Positions 8,920 through 17,927 are shown, counted from the first letter of the stretch. The stretch is DNA of 42,524 nucleotides from Rhodococcus sp. G-MC3 (GCF_030063335.1 NZ_JASISW010000032.1:1-42524); one strand, 5' to 3'. The notes: generated by a model from the letters alone, not told the origin. Made by a program: numbers and translations.

Positions 8920-9850
8920 GGGTGTCAAAGCGGTTGGTCAGTCTCGCCCGTGTGCTGTGCGAGCAGACCCAGGGTACGGGCGAGAAGAGCGTCGATGAGG
9001 TTCTCGACACCGTCGTACAGTCCGGGGACCTCGGTCAGCAGCGTGTGCGCGGTACGGCGGGCCCGAATGCCGACCTCGCAATGGCCGGTATCGAGTTCTA
9101 CCGAATCATGTTCCGGCACAGATGGTGCGGCGTCATGAGTGTCGTCGTTGAGCCCTCGGGGCCTCTGCCGAACGGGACTCCGGCGGGAACGGCATGTGTC
9201 TCCACCGGTCGATCGGTAGCGCCACCGGGCATGGCCGATCCGGCCACCCGGACATGTCCGAAAAGCATTGCTGCGCAGGTGATCGAGCACCAGCGTGGCC
9301 GAGGGATAGCGGTCGGCGAACCGCAACACCGTATCCCAGCATCGCCAAACGTCGGCGGGCCGAAATCCGGCCGGGTTATCTGCGGTAAGTCGCAGTCGAT
9401 GGCTACCGCCGATCCAGCGGCTCTCGTCTTCGGCGATGGTGATGTCGGTGCGGTCCAGGGCTGCGATCGCGCGGTACGACAACCCGGCCGCTGCCAGCAT
9501 CAACAGGACCGTGCGCGGAGTCCGAACAACTCCTCCACCGACCCCGTCGTCGGCAGACCGGCCGCGGCAGCGGCCAACCGTCGGGCACGCCCGCGCCGAC
9601 GCTCGACCCGAACGGAATCGAGGGCGACGCGCAATGAGGTGACGCGGCCGGGCTCCGGGTGGCCGGCATCGGTGTGGGCGCGGTTACCGCCGAGATCCGG
9701 CGGATCTGGACCCGATCCCCGGCAGGATTGTCACCGAGGAACTCGGCAAGGGTCACCGGCGATGCAGGCAGCGGGGTCAGATCGGCGGCGAGGCACCAGT
9801 CGGTGAACAGTGCCACTCGTACCGGTACGTACTGCTCACGAGGTGGCCGC
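8920..9850 (-). pseudogene. Recombinase-like pseudogene, copy 1
   Basis: Minus-strand remnant of a gene present three times in the window. The N-terminal part reads LFTDWCLAADLTPLPASPVT and LAEFLGDNPAGDRVQIRRIS, which resembles the SAM-like N-terminal domain of tyrosine recombinases. The middle reads AAGLSYRAIAALDRTDI and the C-terminus IDALLARTLGLLAQHTGETD. Frames change at about 9650 and again around 9230. I do not see the Arg-His-Arg-Tyr catalytic set, so the enzyme class is provisional. It sits between the monooxygenase at 7.5 kb and the ISL3 remnant. Confidence 0.55.
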
Positions 9851-10055
9851 CGCGTACTGCAGGTGCCCTCGGTATCGGGTGACACCGACATCGCCGGGTA
9901 CTGCTCAGCACACTGTCTGCGTGGCGGTCGGATGTCTTGTAGTGGACTTGCTTTCGGTGACCCGCGCACACGAGGCAGAAAAACGTCAGCCGCTGCATCG
10001 ACGACGCTCGTGCGTTCCAGAGTTCGCGGGTAGACCGCATACGGGTGCAACAGCG

Positions 10056-10445
10056 ATGGCGAGTGTCTGCTCTACTGTCGCTGTGAGCGATTCGAGAGAT
10101 GTCACTACGCCTGAGTGCGGAGTCGGTGACACCGTACAACTGCGGGTGGGCCGCGGGGTCGTCGTAACGGGGACCGTCGTCGAAGACTTCGGTGACTTCC
10201 TGGTGCCTGCCGACAAGCTCGGACGGGATTGGGCAGCGCCGCACCGATGGGCAGTCGCCGTCGAGGGCGGCACGCTAGTGTTCGCCGATGACGACGACAT
10301 CCTCGCTGTCACCGAACAGGCCTGCCCTCGTTGGCAACGAACGCTCGTCGAGGGTGGCGCCGAACTCATTGGCGCTCCCCCGCGGTTCTGGGTCGCCGAT
10401 CCGACACCCCGAGTGTGCACCACGCACCCGACGTCGCATCGGTGA
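10056..10445 (+). CDS. Hypothetical protein, 129 residues
   Basis: A possible cytoplasmic protein with a beta-rich centre: VGDTVQLRVGRGVVVTGTVV, then FLVPADKLGRDW and a second strand set with EGGTLVFADDDDI. The pattern suggests a small barrel, but I recognise no family. An alternative start is the GTG at 10083 (VSDSRDV), which removes a poor N-terminus. Its TGA overlaps the GTG of the next small gene (GTGA), which supports a real two-gene unit. Confidence 0.45.
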   Translation: MASVCSTVAVSDSRDVTTPECGVGDTVQLRVGRGVVVTGTVVEDFGDFLVPADKLGRDWAAPHRWAVAVEGGTLVFADDDDILAVTEQACPRWQRTLVEGGAELIGAPPRFWVADPTPRVCTTHPTSHR

Positions 10446-10633
10446 ATTCGGTTCGGCCGAACCTCCTCGACGAACCAAACACGCGGATCGCACTCGACGC
10501 AGTCCGCGCGCTGTCGTTGTTCGTTGTTGTTGCTGCAGCATCCAGCAGTCGCGATTCGGCGGTCCTCACGGCCGCTACCGCTGCAGTCGTTCTTACTTCC
10601 CGCTACCGGCGGCGGTCACGGCACCGTCCGTGA
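10442..10633 (+). CDS. Small hypothetical protein with hydrophobic segment
   Basis: 63 residues from a GTG that overlaps the stop of the previous gene by GTGA. After a polar start (VNSVRPNLLDEPNTRIALD) it has two hydrophobic stretches (ALSLFVVVAAASSS and SAVLTAATAAVVLTS) and a very basic tail. It may be a small membrane protein. No family is recognised. Confidence 0.35.
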   Translation: MNSVRPNLLDEPNTRIALDAVRALSLFVVVAAASSSRDSAVLTAATAAVVLTSRYRRRSRHRP

Positions 10634-10740
10634 TGGTCGGCAGCACCGCTCCCCGGCAGTCGGCGTGCATCCAACACAACCCGCAAGTCGACAGTTACCG
10701 CACCGTCAAGAAAGGTGGCCCGTGTGACTGATGTGTGGGG

Positions 10741-11826
10741 TCATTGGCGACCTGGTAGCGACGGTCGGTGCCCTCCGAGATTGAGCATCGCCAAGGAGAT
10801 GAGCGCTTCGGGGCGGACGAAGCCGAATGCGATGCGAGTGAGGAGTCGGATCTTGGTGTTCATGGATTCGACGAGTCCGTTGGACAGGCCGTGTTCGATT
10901 GCGGCAAGGATTTGTTCGCGGTGTGCGGTGACACGGCGTTGCAGGGTGACGAACGATTCGATGCGGCTGCGTCGTGCCCACTGGATCCAGCGTTCGAGTG
11001 CATCGGCGGCCTGGTCGACCGGGAGCTTGAAGACCATTCTTAAGCCTGCTTTGAGCTGGTAAGCGCGGTAGAGACGCGGATTGGTGGCTGCGATCCAGCG
11101 CAGCTTCACGCGTTGACGGCCCGTGAGGTTTTCTGGGTTTTTCCACAGCGCATAGCGGGAACGAAACAGTGCCCGGGCAGGCCCTGTGGACACGGTCGAG
11201 CGTCGTCCATTGATCCAGCCGTGCAATCGAGTGTTCCCGCGGCGCGCATTGGACCATGCCTGACGGCGTACGGTATCGAGTGCCTCGGTAGCCCAACCGA
11301 CGACGTGAAAGGGGTCGGCACAGCGGATCGCGGCGGGGACATCGGTCGCGGACCACATCGGAGATCCACAAGGCCACGTCAGCGGTGACATGAGTAACGC
11401 GGGCGCACCTTCCCGCACCCGAGGACTCGAGTGCGTCGAAGATAGCGGACGGTCGCGCGGTCTCGGCCCGGATGGACCCACACCAGGCGTCCGGTGTCGT
11501 GGTCGACGACAACGGTCAGGTACTTGTGACCGCGTTTGCACGAGATCTCGTCGACCCCGATTCTTGGCAGGTCGGCCAGCGGATCGATACCGGCGGCGGT
11601 GTCGGCCCACACCCGAGCGATGATCGATCCGACTGTGCGCCAAGCGATCCGCATCAATTCGGTGATTGCCTTCTTGGAGCACTGGGTGGCCAGCCACGCG
11701 ACCTGCTGATCGAAAGCGCGGGTATGCCCGGCACCGTGGCGGGCCCAGGGGACTTGGCGCACCGTCGGCATCGTTTTACCGTTCCCGACGCGCATAGCCT
11801 CGACGCCGGAGTTTGTCCTGGATCTT
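10741..11826 (-). pseudogene. ISL3-family transposase, frameshifted
   Basis: Three frames together encode an ISL3-type transposase. The first (from about 11795) has VPWARHGAGHTRAFDQQVAW and IGVDEISCKRGHKYLTVVVD with the DDE-domain aspartate. A second has GRCARVTHVTADVALWISDV, and the third (to 10741) has IRCADPFHVVGWATEALD, then LVESMNTKIRLLTRIAFGF near the C-terminus. Frameshifts fall at about 11440 and 11350. The N-terminal zinc-finger region is truncated near 11826. No clear terminal inverted repeats were found by eye. With two frameshifts and a missing N-terminus this copy cannot move itself. It lies between the first recombinase remnant and the GntR regulator of the catabolic cluster. 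Confidence 0.85.
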
Positions 11827-11841
11827 GAAACTGTTCAGTAG

Positions 11842-11870
11842 ACCGGGTGCTGACGGTGCGCGCACCCGGT
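11842..11870. terminator. Hairpin downstream of the GntR-family gene
   Basis: Perfect 9-bp arms ACCGGGTGC (11842-11850) and GCACCCGGT (11862-11870) with an 11-base loop, about 45 bp past the stop of the regulator gene. No T-run follows on either strand, so it could be a factor-dependent terminator or simply a stable 3' hairpin. Confidence 0.4.
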
Positions 11871-11912
11871 CACGCGTGTCGTCGGGCGGGTGTCATTCAG
11901 AGCGACGGCTGA

Positions 11913-12710
11913 TCAGGCTGGGTTGAGGATCATGGTCGGATCGGTGCGGTGCAGGGCATCGATGGCTGCGTCGCGATCTCGAAGTTCAAGGGCGGCGACG
12001 AGGTCCTCCATTACCTGGGCCAGCCCGTCGAGGTGGACTCGGGACTCTCTCGCCTCTAATACCGCACGGAGGTAGGACGTTCCGACGTCCATGATGCTGA
12101 GGTAGAGAGTATCGAGGAGCTGACTCTTGCCGATTCCGGCGACGTACTGGTGTAGTGCCCAGCACGCCCAAATGAAGTCCGACACCGCCAGGGAATTGCG
12201 GGCTCGGCGTACTTCCCACAGTCGTTCGGCAAGAACGTCCTGGTCGTCCAGCGTCATCTGCCGCAACACCTCGTCCACCAGCAAAGGCGCGATGGCGTCG
12301 CGAATCTGTACGGCCTCGGCGAACGCATAACTGTCGTCTGCGGCGGCTCTGAACCATCCGTTCATCCGGGACAGCGGCGAAGGATCGCAGGCGAAGATGC
12401 CACCACCGGGCCCCGGCCGTGAGGTGATGACTCCGCGAGCCTGCGCAAGCTTGATCGCCTCGTTCATCGTCCCCACCGAGAATCCGCAGAGCTTCCGCAA
12501 GTCGTCTTTGCTGCCGATGCGCTCACCGGCCTGCGCGGTGGCCGCCAATCGTGCGATCTGGCCGGCTGCGGTCTCCGCTCGGGAACCGCCGATTGTCACC
12601 CGAGTCGGCATCTCTGCTGGTGGAAGCCACAAATCCCGCGAGGCCGCCGGTCCCTCCAACTCTTCGGTCTCGTCCGCCCCTGGTGTGTCGTTGGTGTGGT
12701 TCTCGCTCAT
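11913..12710 (-). CDS. GntR/FadR-family transcriptional regulator
   Basis: A 265-residue DNA-binding regulator. The start ATG at 12710 is preceded by GGAAGGGG. Residues about 1-40 are a polar, acidic extension. A winged helix follows (ERIGSKDDLRKLCGFSVGTM, then EAIKLAQARGVITSRPGPGG), the layout of GntR family members. The C-terminal FadR/FCD-like all-helical effector domain includes FAEAVQIRDAIAPLLVDEV and FIWACWALHQYVA, with His as a possible metal ligand. It is divergent from the 12-gene catabolic run across a 155-bp gap holding an AT-rich palindrome, so it is the obvious candidate regulator, probably a repressor relieved by a pathway intermediate. Confidence 0.82.
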   Translation of the reverse strand: MSENHTNDTPGADETEELEGPAASRDLWLPPAEMPTRVTIGGSRAETAAGQIARLAATAQAGERIGSKDDLRKLCGFSVGTMNEAIKLAQARGVITSRPGPGGGIFACDPSPLSRMNGWFRAAADDSYAFAEAVQIRDAIAPLLVDEVLRQMTLDDQDVLAERLWEVRRARNSLAVSDFIWACWALHQYVAGIGKSQLLDTLYLSIMDVGTSYLRAVLEARESRVHLDGLAQVMEDLVAALELRDRDAAIDALHRTDPTMILNPA

Positions 12711-12750
12711 CGTTCCCCTTCCGGACCTGAGATTCAGTAGGCACTGACGC

Positions 12751-12800
12751 TTGACAAGTGACGGCTTTCACATCACTCTATCAATTAATCATGATTTATT
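12751..12800 (+). promoter_or_regulatory. Promoter region and palindromic operator of the catabolic cluster
   Basis: A TTGACA hexamer at 12751-12756 could be a -35 element; a weak -10 may lie near 12775-12780. Just beyond is an 18-bp near-perfect palindrome AATTAATCATGATTTATT (12783-12800) with one mismatched pair, strikingly AT-rich against the surrounding DNA. A site overlapping or just past the transcription start suits repression by the divergent GntR-family protein. Confidence 0.5.
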
Positions 12801-12865
12801 CGCAGTTCACGGTGCGCACCATGAACCGCGGCGCCGGAAACAGATCTCCGAACAAAGGATTCACC

Positions 12866-14080
12866 ATGACTCTCCTCGACACCGCCGCTCCCTCGACGAC
12901 ACCGGAAACCGAACAACACCGTCTTGTCGCCGCAGCCCGCGACCTCGGACCTCTCCTGCTCTCGAACGCAGCACAAGCCGAAACAGATCGCCGGGTACCG
13001 CAAGCCAACATCGACGCACTACGTGACGCCGGACTGTTCGACATCACCAAACCAGCCAGGTTCGGTGGGTCGCAGGAGGGCTTTCGAACCTTCCTCGAAG
13101 TAGTACTCGAGCTCGGGCGGTGCTGCGGTTCCACAGCCTGGGTCGCCACGCTGAGCAACGTGACCTCGTACACCCTCGGTTTCTTCCCCGAAGCGGTGCA
13201 ACAGGAGGTCCTGGGAGCAGATCCGCACATCGCCACCTGCGGTGTGGTCACACCCACCGCCACCTCGGTCCGCGCCGAGGGCGGGTACACAGTCACCGGC
13301 CGGTGGGGATTCGCCTCCGCCTCGAGCCACGCCAGTTGGGCCAATGTCGGAATACCGATCACCACCGAGTCCGGCGAGGCTCTGGGCCCGGGAATGGCCC
13401 TGATTCCCATGTCGGATCTCACGATCGAGGACACCTGGTATGTCGCGGGTATGTCCGGCAGCGGGAGCAACACCCTCGTCGCCGACGAGGTGTTCGTCCC
13501 CGACTCCCATGTGCTGTCCGTCATCGACGCCATGCAAGGCATCACTCCCACGGAATTCCAGGACGAGAGGCTGTACCAGTCTGCACTCGTTCCCGTACTG
13601 GCTCTGGTGCTCGTGGGCCCGGTGCTCGGCATGGCAGAAGGAGCCTACGACACCGTCATGGCGACGCTGAAGAAGAACAAGCCCATTTCCTACTCGTTCT
13701 ACGAGCGCTCGATCGACGCACCCTCCACCCAATTGGCTATGGCAGAGGCGCGATCTCTGATAGATCAGGCCGAGCTGCTCGCCTTCCGGAGCGCTGATGA
13801 AGTCGACGCCGCAGCAGCAGAAGGGCGACAGATGAGCGTCCTCGAACGAGCGCGATGCCGTATGGACGCAGCACACGCAGCTAAACGATGCCGCGAGGCC
13901 GTCGAACTGCTGCTCAACGTCGGCGGCGCAGGAAGCTTCGCGCAAGTCAACCCCCTGCAACGGATCTGGCGCGACCTCGAAACCGGTTCGCGTCACGCGT
14001 TCATCAGTTTGAACATCAACGAAGAGATCTACGGCCGCGCACTGCTCGGCATCGAGGAGCAGGTGTCCCCGTTCATCTAG
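12866..14080 (+). CDS. Group D flavin-dependent monooxygenase, oxygenase component
   Basis: A 404-residue protein of the acyl-CoA dehydrogenase fold, monooxygenase branch. The ATG at 12866 follows AAAGGA; an in-frame start at 12758 would run through the operator region and is unlikely. Seen in order: RRVPQANIDALRDAGLFDIT, RFGGSQEGFRTFLEVVLELG, GSTAWVATLSNV, a beta domain with GGYTVTGRWGFASASSHASW, MSGSGSNTLVADEVFVPDSH, and C-terminal helices ending with a GGAGSFAQVNPLQRIWRDLE motif typical of HsaA-like enzymes. It likely ortho-hydroxylates a phenolic substrate with FMNH2 or FADH2 supplied by the reductase three genes downstream. It is the first gene of the run. It is related to, but clearly diverged from, the monooxygenase at 7.5 kb. 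Confidence 0.87.
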   Translation: MTLLDTAAPSTTPETEQHRLVAAARDLGPLLLSNAAQAETDRRVPQANIDALRDAGLFDITKPARFGGSQEGFRTFLEVVLELGRCCGSTAWVATLSNVTSYTLGFFPEAVQQEVLGADPHIATCGVVTPTATSVRAEGGYTVTGRWGFASASSHASWANVGIPITTESGEALGPGMALIPMSDLTIEDTWYVAGMSGSGSNTLVADEVFVPDSHVLSVIDAMQGITPTEFQDERLYQSALVPVLALVLVGPVLGMAEGAYDTVMATLKKNKPISYSFYERSIDAPSTQLAMAEARSLIDQAELLAFRSADEVDAAAAEGRQMSVLERARCRMDAAHAAKRCREAVELLLNVGGAGSFAQVNPLQRIWRDLETGSRHAFISLNINEEIYGRALLGIEEQVSPFI

Positions 14081-14119
14081 TCGCGACGCCCGTAGTTCGA
14101 CCCATCGGCAGGAGTTGTC

Positions 14120-14725
14120 ATGACTTTGACATCAGATGTCCAGGCGCCCACGTTCGGCTTGGATCAGTACGACCTTTCTTTCCGCCTTGCCGCGGGGGCA
14201 CCGATTGTGGTGTCCCGCTCGCATGACTCCGACTGCGTAATCGTGGTTGCTGCAGCAGAATCGGTGACGACGGCGACAGCCGCTTTCATGATTCGGCACT
14301 CGTCAGGATTTCTGCAGATCGCGCTGCCGCACACCTCGTGTCAGACGCTGGTACTTCCGCCGATGAATCCGTTCGACACCAGCAGGACACGAATGTGCGT
14401 CGGAGTCGATGCAATCACCGGCACCGGCACCGGAATCTCGGCCTCGGACCGCGCCACCACAGCCCGCGCACTCATGGCACCTACCGCTGCACCCGGCGAT
14501 TTCACCCGACCTGGGCACCTGGTGCCCGTCGCCGTCGGACCCGATGACAGCTCGGCGCCCACAACTGCCGCCGCAACTGCTCTCGAACTGATCCTGCACG
14601 CGGGGCTTCGGCCCGGCGCCGTATTCGCCGAACTGGTCGCCGTATCGGACCCCACCCGCATGCTCGACCCCACCGAAAGTGTGGGCTTCGCCCGAAGCCA
14701 CGGGTTACCGCTGATCATCGCCTGA
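14120..14725 (+). CDS. RibB-like (DHBP synthase fold) protein lacking catalytic motifs
   Basis: 201 residues with a recognisable 3,4-dihydroxy-2-butanone 4-phosphate synthase core: FMIRHSSGFLQIALP (about 56-70), TGTGISASDRATTARALM (about 102-119), DFTRPGHLVPV (about 127-137) and AGLRPGAVFAELV (about 161-173). In active RibB an acidic loop (Arg-Glu-x-Glu-x-Asp) and a later Gly-His-Thr-Glu supply metal and catalytic ligands. Here the loop is replaced by VSRSHDSD (31-38) and no GHTE is seen around 141-152, only Ser/Ala/Thr. Ribulose-5-phosphate conversion is therefore doubtful. Being between a flavin monooxygenase and a dioxygenase, it might bind flavin-pathway sugars, act on a different substrate, or be a structural partner; these are guesses. 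Confidence 0.75.
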   Translation: MTLTSDVQAPTFGLDQYDLSFRLAAGAPIVVSRSHDSDCVIVVAAAESVTTATAAFMIRHSSGFLQIALPHTSCQTLVLPPMNPFDTSRTRMCVGVDAITGTGTGISASDRATTARALMAPTAAPGDFTRPGHLVPVAVGPDDSSAPTTAAATALELILHAGLRPGAVFAELVAVSDPTRMLDPTESVGFARSHGLPLIIA

Positions 14726-14855
14726 CCTCGCGGCCCGGCCGTCACCCAAGAACGGACCGTAGCCAGCCTCGTCGGCCAGATCCGCACGCTCCCCTCAATG
14801 TTCACTCGGCCACCCCCCTCGGTGACCTCGCAATCGAAAGAGTCAGGCATACATC

Positions 14856-15800
14856 ATGGCCCTGCACACCCTCTCCAGAGTCACCATCGGGGTTCCCAAC
14901 GTCGCCGAAACCGCAGCGTTCTACGACGACTTCGGGCTCACCCGCACCGCCGGAACCCGATCGGGCCGAACCGACTCGGTCACCTTCGCCACTGTCGATG
15001 GCGGTGAACAACTCGAACTGGTCCCCGTTCCCGGTCGGCGCCGACTCATCGGAATCGATGTCGGAGTCGACGACACTGACGACCTCGACCGCATCGCACA
15101 CAACCTGCACACCCTCGGCCTGATGTCGACGCGGACCGACACCGATCTGTCCGTCACCGACCCGGGCACCGACGTTCTCGTGCGAGTCGTTGTGACAAGC
15201 CGAATCGTGCAGACCCCGTTCGTCGTTCCCGCCTACAACTCGCCCGGCAACATCGCCCGCGATGCAACCCGCGCGGACGGCATCGAACGCACCGGACGTG
15301 TGCGCCCCCGCAAACTCGGACACGTCGTCATCGGGTCCACCGATCAACCGGCGAGCGAGAGATTCTTCACCGAAGGCCTGGGATTCAAGGTCAGCGACCG
15401 CATCCCCGGACTGGCAGCGTTCATGCGGTGCTCGACCGACCACCACAATGTTCTGGTCCAGGCCGCCCCGGTGACGATGCTGCACCACAGCTCGTGGCAG
15501 GTCGACGACGTCGACGAGATCGGCCGCGGTGCCACCGCAATGCTGGAGAAGGACCCGGACCGTCACATCTGGGGTCTCGGCCGTCACCACGTCGGATCCA
15601 ACTTCTTCTGGTACCTGAAAGACCCCGCAGGAAACTTCAGCGAGTACTACTCCGACCTCGACTGCATCGTCGACGACCAACTGTGGACGCCGCGGGACTG
15701 GGAAGGCGCACGCGCTCTGTTCAACTGGGGCCCTCCACCGCCGCCATCGTTCCTCGCACCCGAAGACCTTGCCGGCTTGATGGCCGGAACGCACGGCTGA
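14856..15800 (+). CDS. Type I extradiol (VOC) ring-cleavage dioxygenase
   Basis: 314 residues built from two vicinal-oxygen-chelate domains (about 1-145 and 150-290), the layout of 2,3-dihydroxybiphenyl dioxygenase (BphC) and HsaC. The C-terminal domain carries the Fe(II) set: His156 (KLGHVVIG), a His at 210 or 211 (MLHHSSW) and Glu263 (FSEYYSD). The second-sphere residues expected in this family are also visible: Asp-His-His at 195-197, His245 and Tyr253 (GRHHVGSNFFWYLKDPAG). It should cleave a catechol next to its hydroxyls (meta cleavage). The substrate is unknown; the preceding monooxygenase would supply the catechol. A 130-bp gap and no strong ribosome binding site precede the start. Confidence 0.87.
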   Translation: MALHTLSRVTIGVPNVAETAAFYDDFGLTRTAGTRSGRTDSVTFATVDGGEQLELVPVPGRRRLIGIDVGVDDTDDLDRIAHNLHTLGLMSTRTDTDLSVTDPGTDVLVRVVVTSRIVQTPFVVPAYNSPGNIARDATRADGIERTGRVRPRKLGHVVIGSTDQPASERFFTEGLGFKVSDRIPGLAAFMRCSTDHHNVLVQAAPVTMLHHSSWQVDDVDEIGRGATAMLEKDPDRHIWGLGRHHVGSNFFWYLKDPAGNFSEYYSDLDCIVDDQLWTPRDWEGARALFNWGPPPPPSFLAPEDLAGLMAGTHG

Positions 15801-15837
15801 CCGCACCCCCGGCTCACGATCTGAGGAGAAACCCGAC

Positions 15838-16326
15838 ATGGATCCACACCTGTTCAAAGAGGCAATGGCACGAGTGACAGCACCGGTCGCCATCGTCACC
15901 GCAAACGACAACGGCACCCCGCACGGAACGACCGTGAGCTCTCTGGCGTCGCTGTCTCTGACACCGGCAATGATCACCATTGCTCTCGACGAAGCCTCGG
16001 CGCTCCTCGGCATCGTGCGCCGCACGGGCGAATTCGGGGTCAACGTGCTCGCCGCGGACCAGCACGACACAGCAACACGATTCGCCAGTCGTCGAGATGA
16101 CCGCTTCGCTGATACAGCATGGGAATTCACGAACGGTGTGCCGCGCATCGCCGGCAGCAGTGCCTGGCTTCACTGCACGGTCACCGCTGAAATCCCCGGT
16201 GGCGACCACACCCTGATCCTCGGCCAGGTCCACACCTGCTCGAGCCTGGACAACACCCCACTGGTTTACAGCCGACGAACCTTGGGAATCCAAGCAGCCC
16301 TTCCCATGGTTGCGGCAGTCTCATGA
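15838..16326 (+). CDS. Flavin reductase, partner of the flavin monooxygenase
   Basis: A 162-residue flavin reductase of the HpaC/HsaB type. The ATG at 15838 follows GAGGAG. Typical features: VTAPVAIVTANDNGTPHGTT and VSSLASLSLTPAMITIALD, where the Ser/Thr residues bind the flavin phosphate, then GEFGVNVLAADQ and a C-terminal TLILGQVHTC strand. It reduces FMN or FAD with NAD(P)H and passes the free reduced flavin to the oxygenase component at 12.9 kb. Its stop overlaps the next start by ATGA. Confidence 0.88.
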   Translation: MDPHLFKEAMARVTAPVAIVTANDNGTPHGTTVSSLASLSLTPAMITIALDEASALLGIVRRTGEFGVNVLAADQHDTATRFASRRDDRFADTAWEFTNGVPRIAGSSAWLHCTVTAEIPGGDHTLILGQVHTCSSLDNTPLVYSRRTLGIQAALPMVAAVS

Positions 16327-16811
16327 CCGAGCATTACAGGGCCGGTTCGCACCGCCCGGTTCCCGGCCTCACTCATGCACCAGCGTCGAGATCACGCATG
16401 AACGCCGACACCGACTCCGCCAACAACCTCCGCGCCCAGATCGTCGACAGGGAAGCGCATCGCACGGCGGCACTGGTAGCCGGCCGCCTGGAAGAAGTCG
16501 CCGACATCTACGACGACAGGCTGATCTACACCCATTCCAACGGATGGCGGGACGACAAACAGAGCCTTCTCACTCGATCGAGAGACGGGTTGCGCTACGA
16601 GTCGATCGAACACCGCCTGAACCAAGTCGACCTGGTCGGCGATGTTGCGGTCACCACCGGACACCTGCGCGCCGTCGTCAGAGTAGGCAACCGTCTGCAC
16701 GACATCGACTCGTTGACCTCCACAGTCTGGTCCCGACGTGACTCGGCCCCGCTGTGGACGTTGCTGCTCTTCCACTCTTCGCCCAATCCGGAAAAGGACC
16801 CACCACAGTGA
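16323..16811 (+). CDS. NTF2-like (SnoaL/DUF4440-type) protein
   Basis: Up to 162 residues; the ATG at 16323 overlaps the reductase stop (ATGA), and a second ATG at 16398 would give a 137-residue protein that better fits family length. It shows the cone-shaped NTF2-like pattern: an N-terminal helix (DREAHRTAALVAGRLEEVAD), IYDDRLIYTHSNGWRDDKQ, then a curved sheet with VDLVGDVAVTTGHLRAVVRV and WTLLLFHSS. Members include small hydrolases, isomerases and polyketide cyclases, so the reaction cannot be read from the fold. Its stop overlaps the next gene by GTGA. Confidence 0.7.
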   Translation: MTEHYRAGSHRPVPGLTHAPASRSRMNADTDSANNLRAQIVDREAHRTAALVAGRLEEVADIYDDRLIYTHSNGWRDDKQSLLTRSRDGLRYESIEHRLNQVDLVGDVAVTTGHLRAVVRVGNRLHDIDSLTSTVWSRRDSAPLWTLLLFHSSPNPEKDPPQ

Positions 16812-17917
16812 CACTCACGACCGAACGGACCGCGCTGATCAACGTCCGGGTATTCGACGGACACCGATTGTCCGAACCCCGCACAGTCGTCCTCGACGGC
16901 CAGGTGATCGGCACCGATGCAACCGGTGCCCGGAGCGTCGACGCAGACGGAAAAGTGTTGTTACCCGGACTCATCGACGCCCACATTCACCTCCACGGGG
17001 TCGAGACCCTGGAACACTTGACTTCATGGGGAGTGACCACAGGCTTGGACATGGCCACCTGGCCTGCGAACCTCGTCGACTCGCTCCGCAGCGTCGACGG
17101 GTTGACCGACATCCGCAGCGCCGGGCTACCCGTGATCGGCCCCGCCGGCCCGCATTCGCATTTCGGGATGCCGCCCGAGGCTGTCGTATCCGACCCGAAC
17201 GCAGCGGACAGCTTCGTTGCCGCCCGGATAGCCGAGGGCGTGGACTACATCAAGATCGTGCTCGAAGCGCCCGGCGCCGGCGGACCAGAACCGGCAGTCG
17301 CCCAAGCAACTGTCAACGCTGCGCATCGGTACAACAAAAAGGTTGTCGCACACGCCTCCTCGGTCGGCGCGTACGCCTTGGCCCTCGAGATCGGCGCCGA
17401 TTTCATCACTCACGTTCCGAACGGTGATGCACTCGGGCCGGACATCGTGGCCACAATGCTCGCCCAGGCCAAGGTAGCTGTCCCCACCTTGACGATGATG
17501 CACGCGCTTGCAGACCACCGCGGAAACATTGATTCGTTTGCTGCAGCATCGCGCAGCGTCGGCGACCTACACCGGGCAGGTGTGCCGATTCTGGCCGGCA
17601 CCGACGCCTCGGTGCCACCTGAGGGTTTGCCTCACCTCGTCGTGCATGGAGACAGCCTGCACCACGAGCTCGAACTACTAGTCGCCGCAGGCTTGTCCAC
17701 CACCGACGCACTACAGGCGGCAACGGCACTGCCTGCCCACTACTTCGGTCTCACCGACCGAGGCGTCATCGAACCCGGCATGCGCGCAGACCTCGTCCTC
17801 ATCGACGGCGACCCCATCGCCGACATCCGGGCCACCCGCAACATCACCCAGATCTGGTGCGCAGGAGTCGAACACACTCCCGCAACCCGCAACGATACCT
17901 CGCCCAGAACGAGCTGA
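16808..17917 (+). CDS. Metal-dependent amidohydrolase, imidazolonepropionase-like
   Basis: 369 residues from a GTG that overlaps the previous stop (GTGA); a start at 16754 would lie inside the neighbour. It is an amidohydrolase-superfamily TIM barrel with a small N- and C-terminal sandwich domain. Metal ligands seen: His59 and His61 (IDAHIHLHG), Lys149 (YIKIVLE, probably carboxylated), His182 (VVAHAS), His202 (FITHVP) and Asp266 (LAGTDA). The C-terminus has GVIEPGMRADLVLIDGDP, a typical end for this superfamily. It should hydrolyse a C-N or C-O bond in an amide, lactam, lactone or ester. Its presence in a meta-cleavage cluster hints that the growth substrate carries such a bond. Confidence 0.82.
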   Translation: MTLTTERTALINVRVFDGHRLSEPRTVVLDGQVIGTDATGARSVDADGKVLLPGLIDAHIHLHGVETLEHLTSWGVTTGLDMATWPANLVDSLRSVDGLTDIRSAGLPVIGPAGPHSHFGMPPEAVVSDPNAADSFVAARIAEGVDYIKIVLEAPGAGGPEPAVAQATVNAAHRYNKKVVAHASSVGAYALALEIGADFITHVPNGDALGPDIVATMLAQAKVAVPTLTMMHALADHRGNIDSFAAASRSVGDLHRAGVPILAGTDASVPPEGLPHLVVHGDSLHHELELLVAAGLSTTDALQAATALPAHYFGLTDRGVIEPGMRADLVLIDGDPIADIRATRNITQIWCAGVEHTPATRNDTSPRTS

Positions 17918-17927
17918 AGGGACTACG

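Noticed and set aside
10720..11890. Terminal inverted repeats of the ISL3 remnant
   Set aside because: Sequence near 10735 and near 11890 shares a few bases (GTCATT) but no convincing 20-25-bp inverted pair could be matched by eye.
14802..16148. Long minus-strand open frame (448 codons)
   Set aside because: Antisense to the extradiol dioxygenase and flavin reductase, whose metal ligands and flavin motifs are clear. High-GC codon bias often opens the opposite strand.
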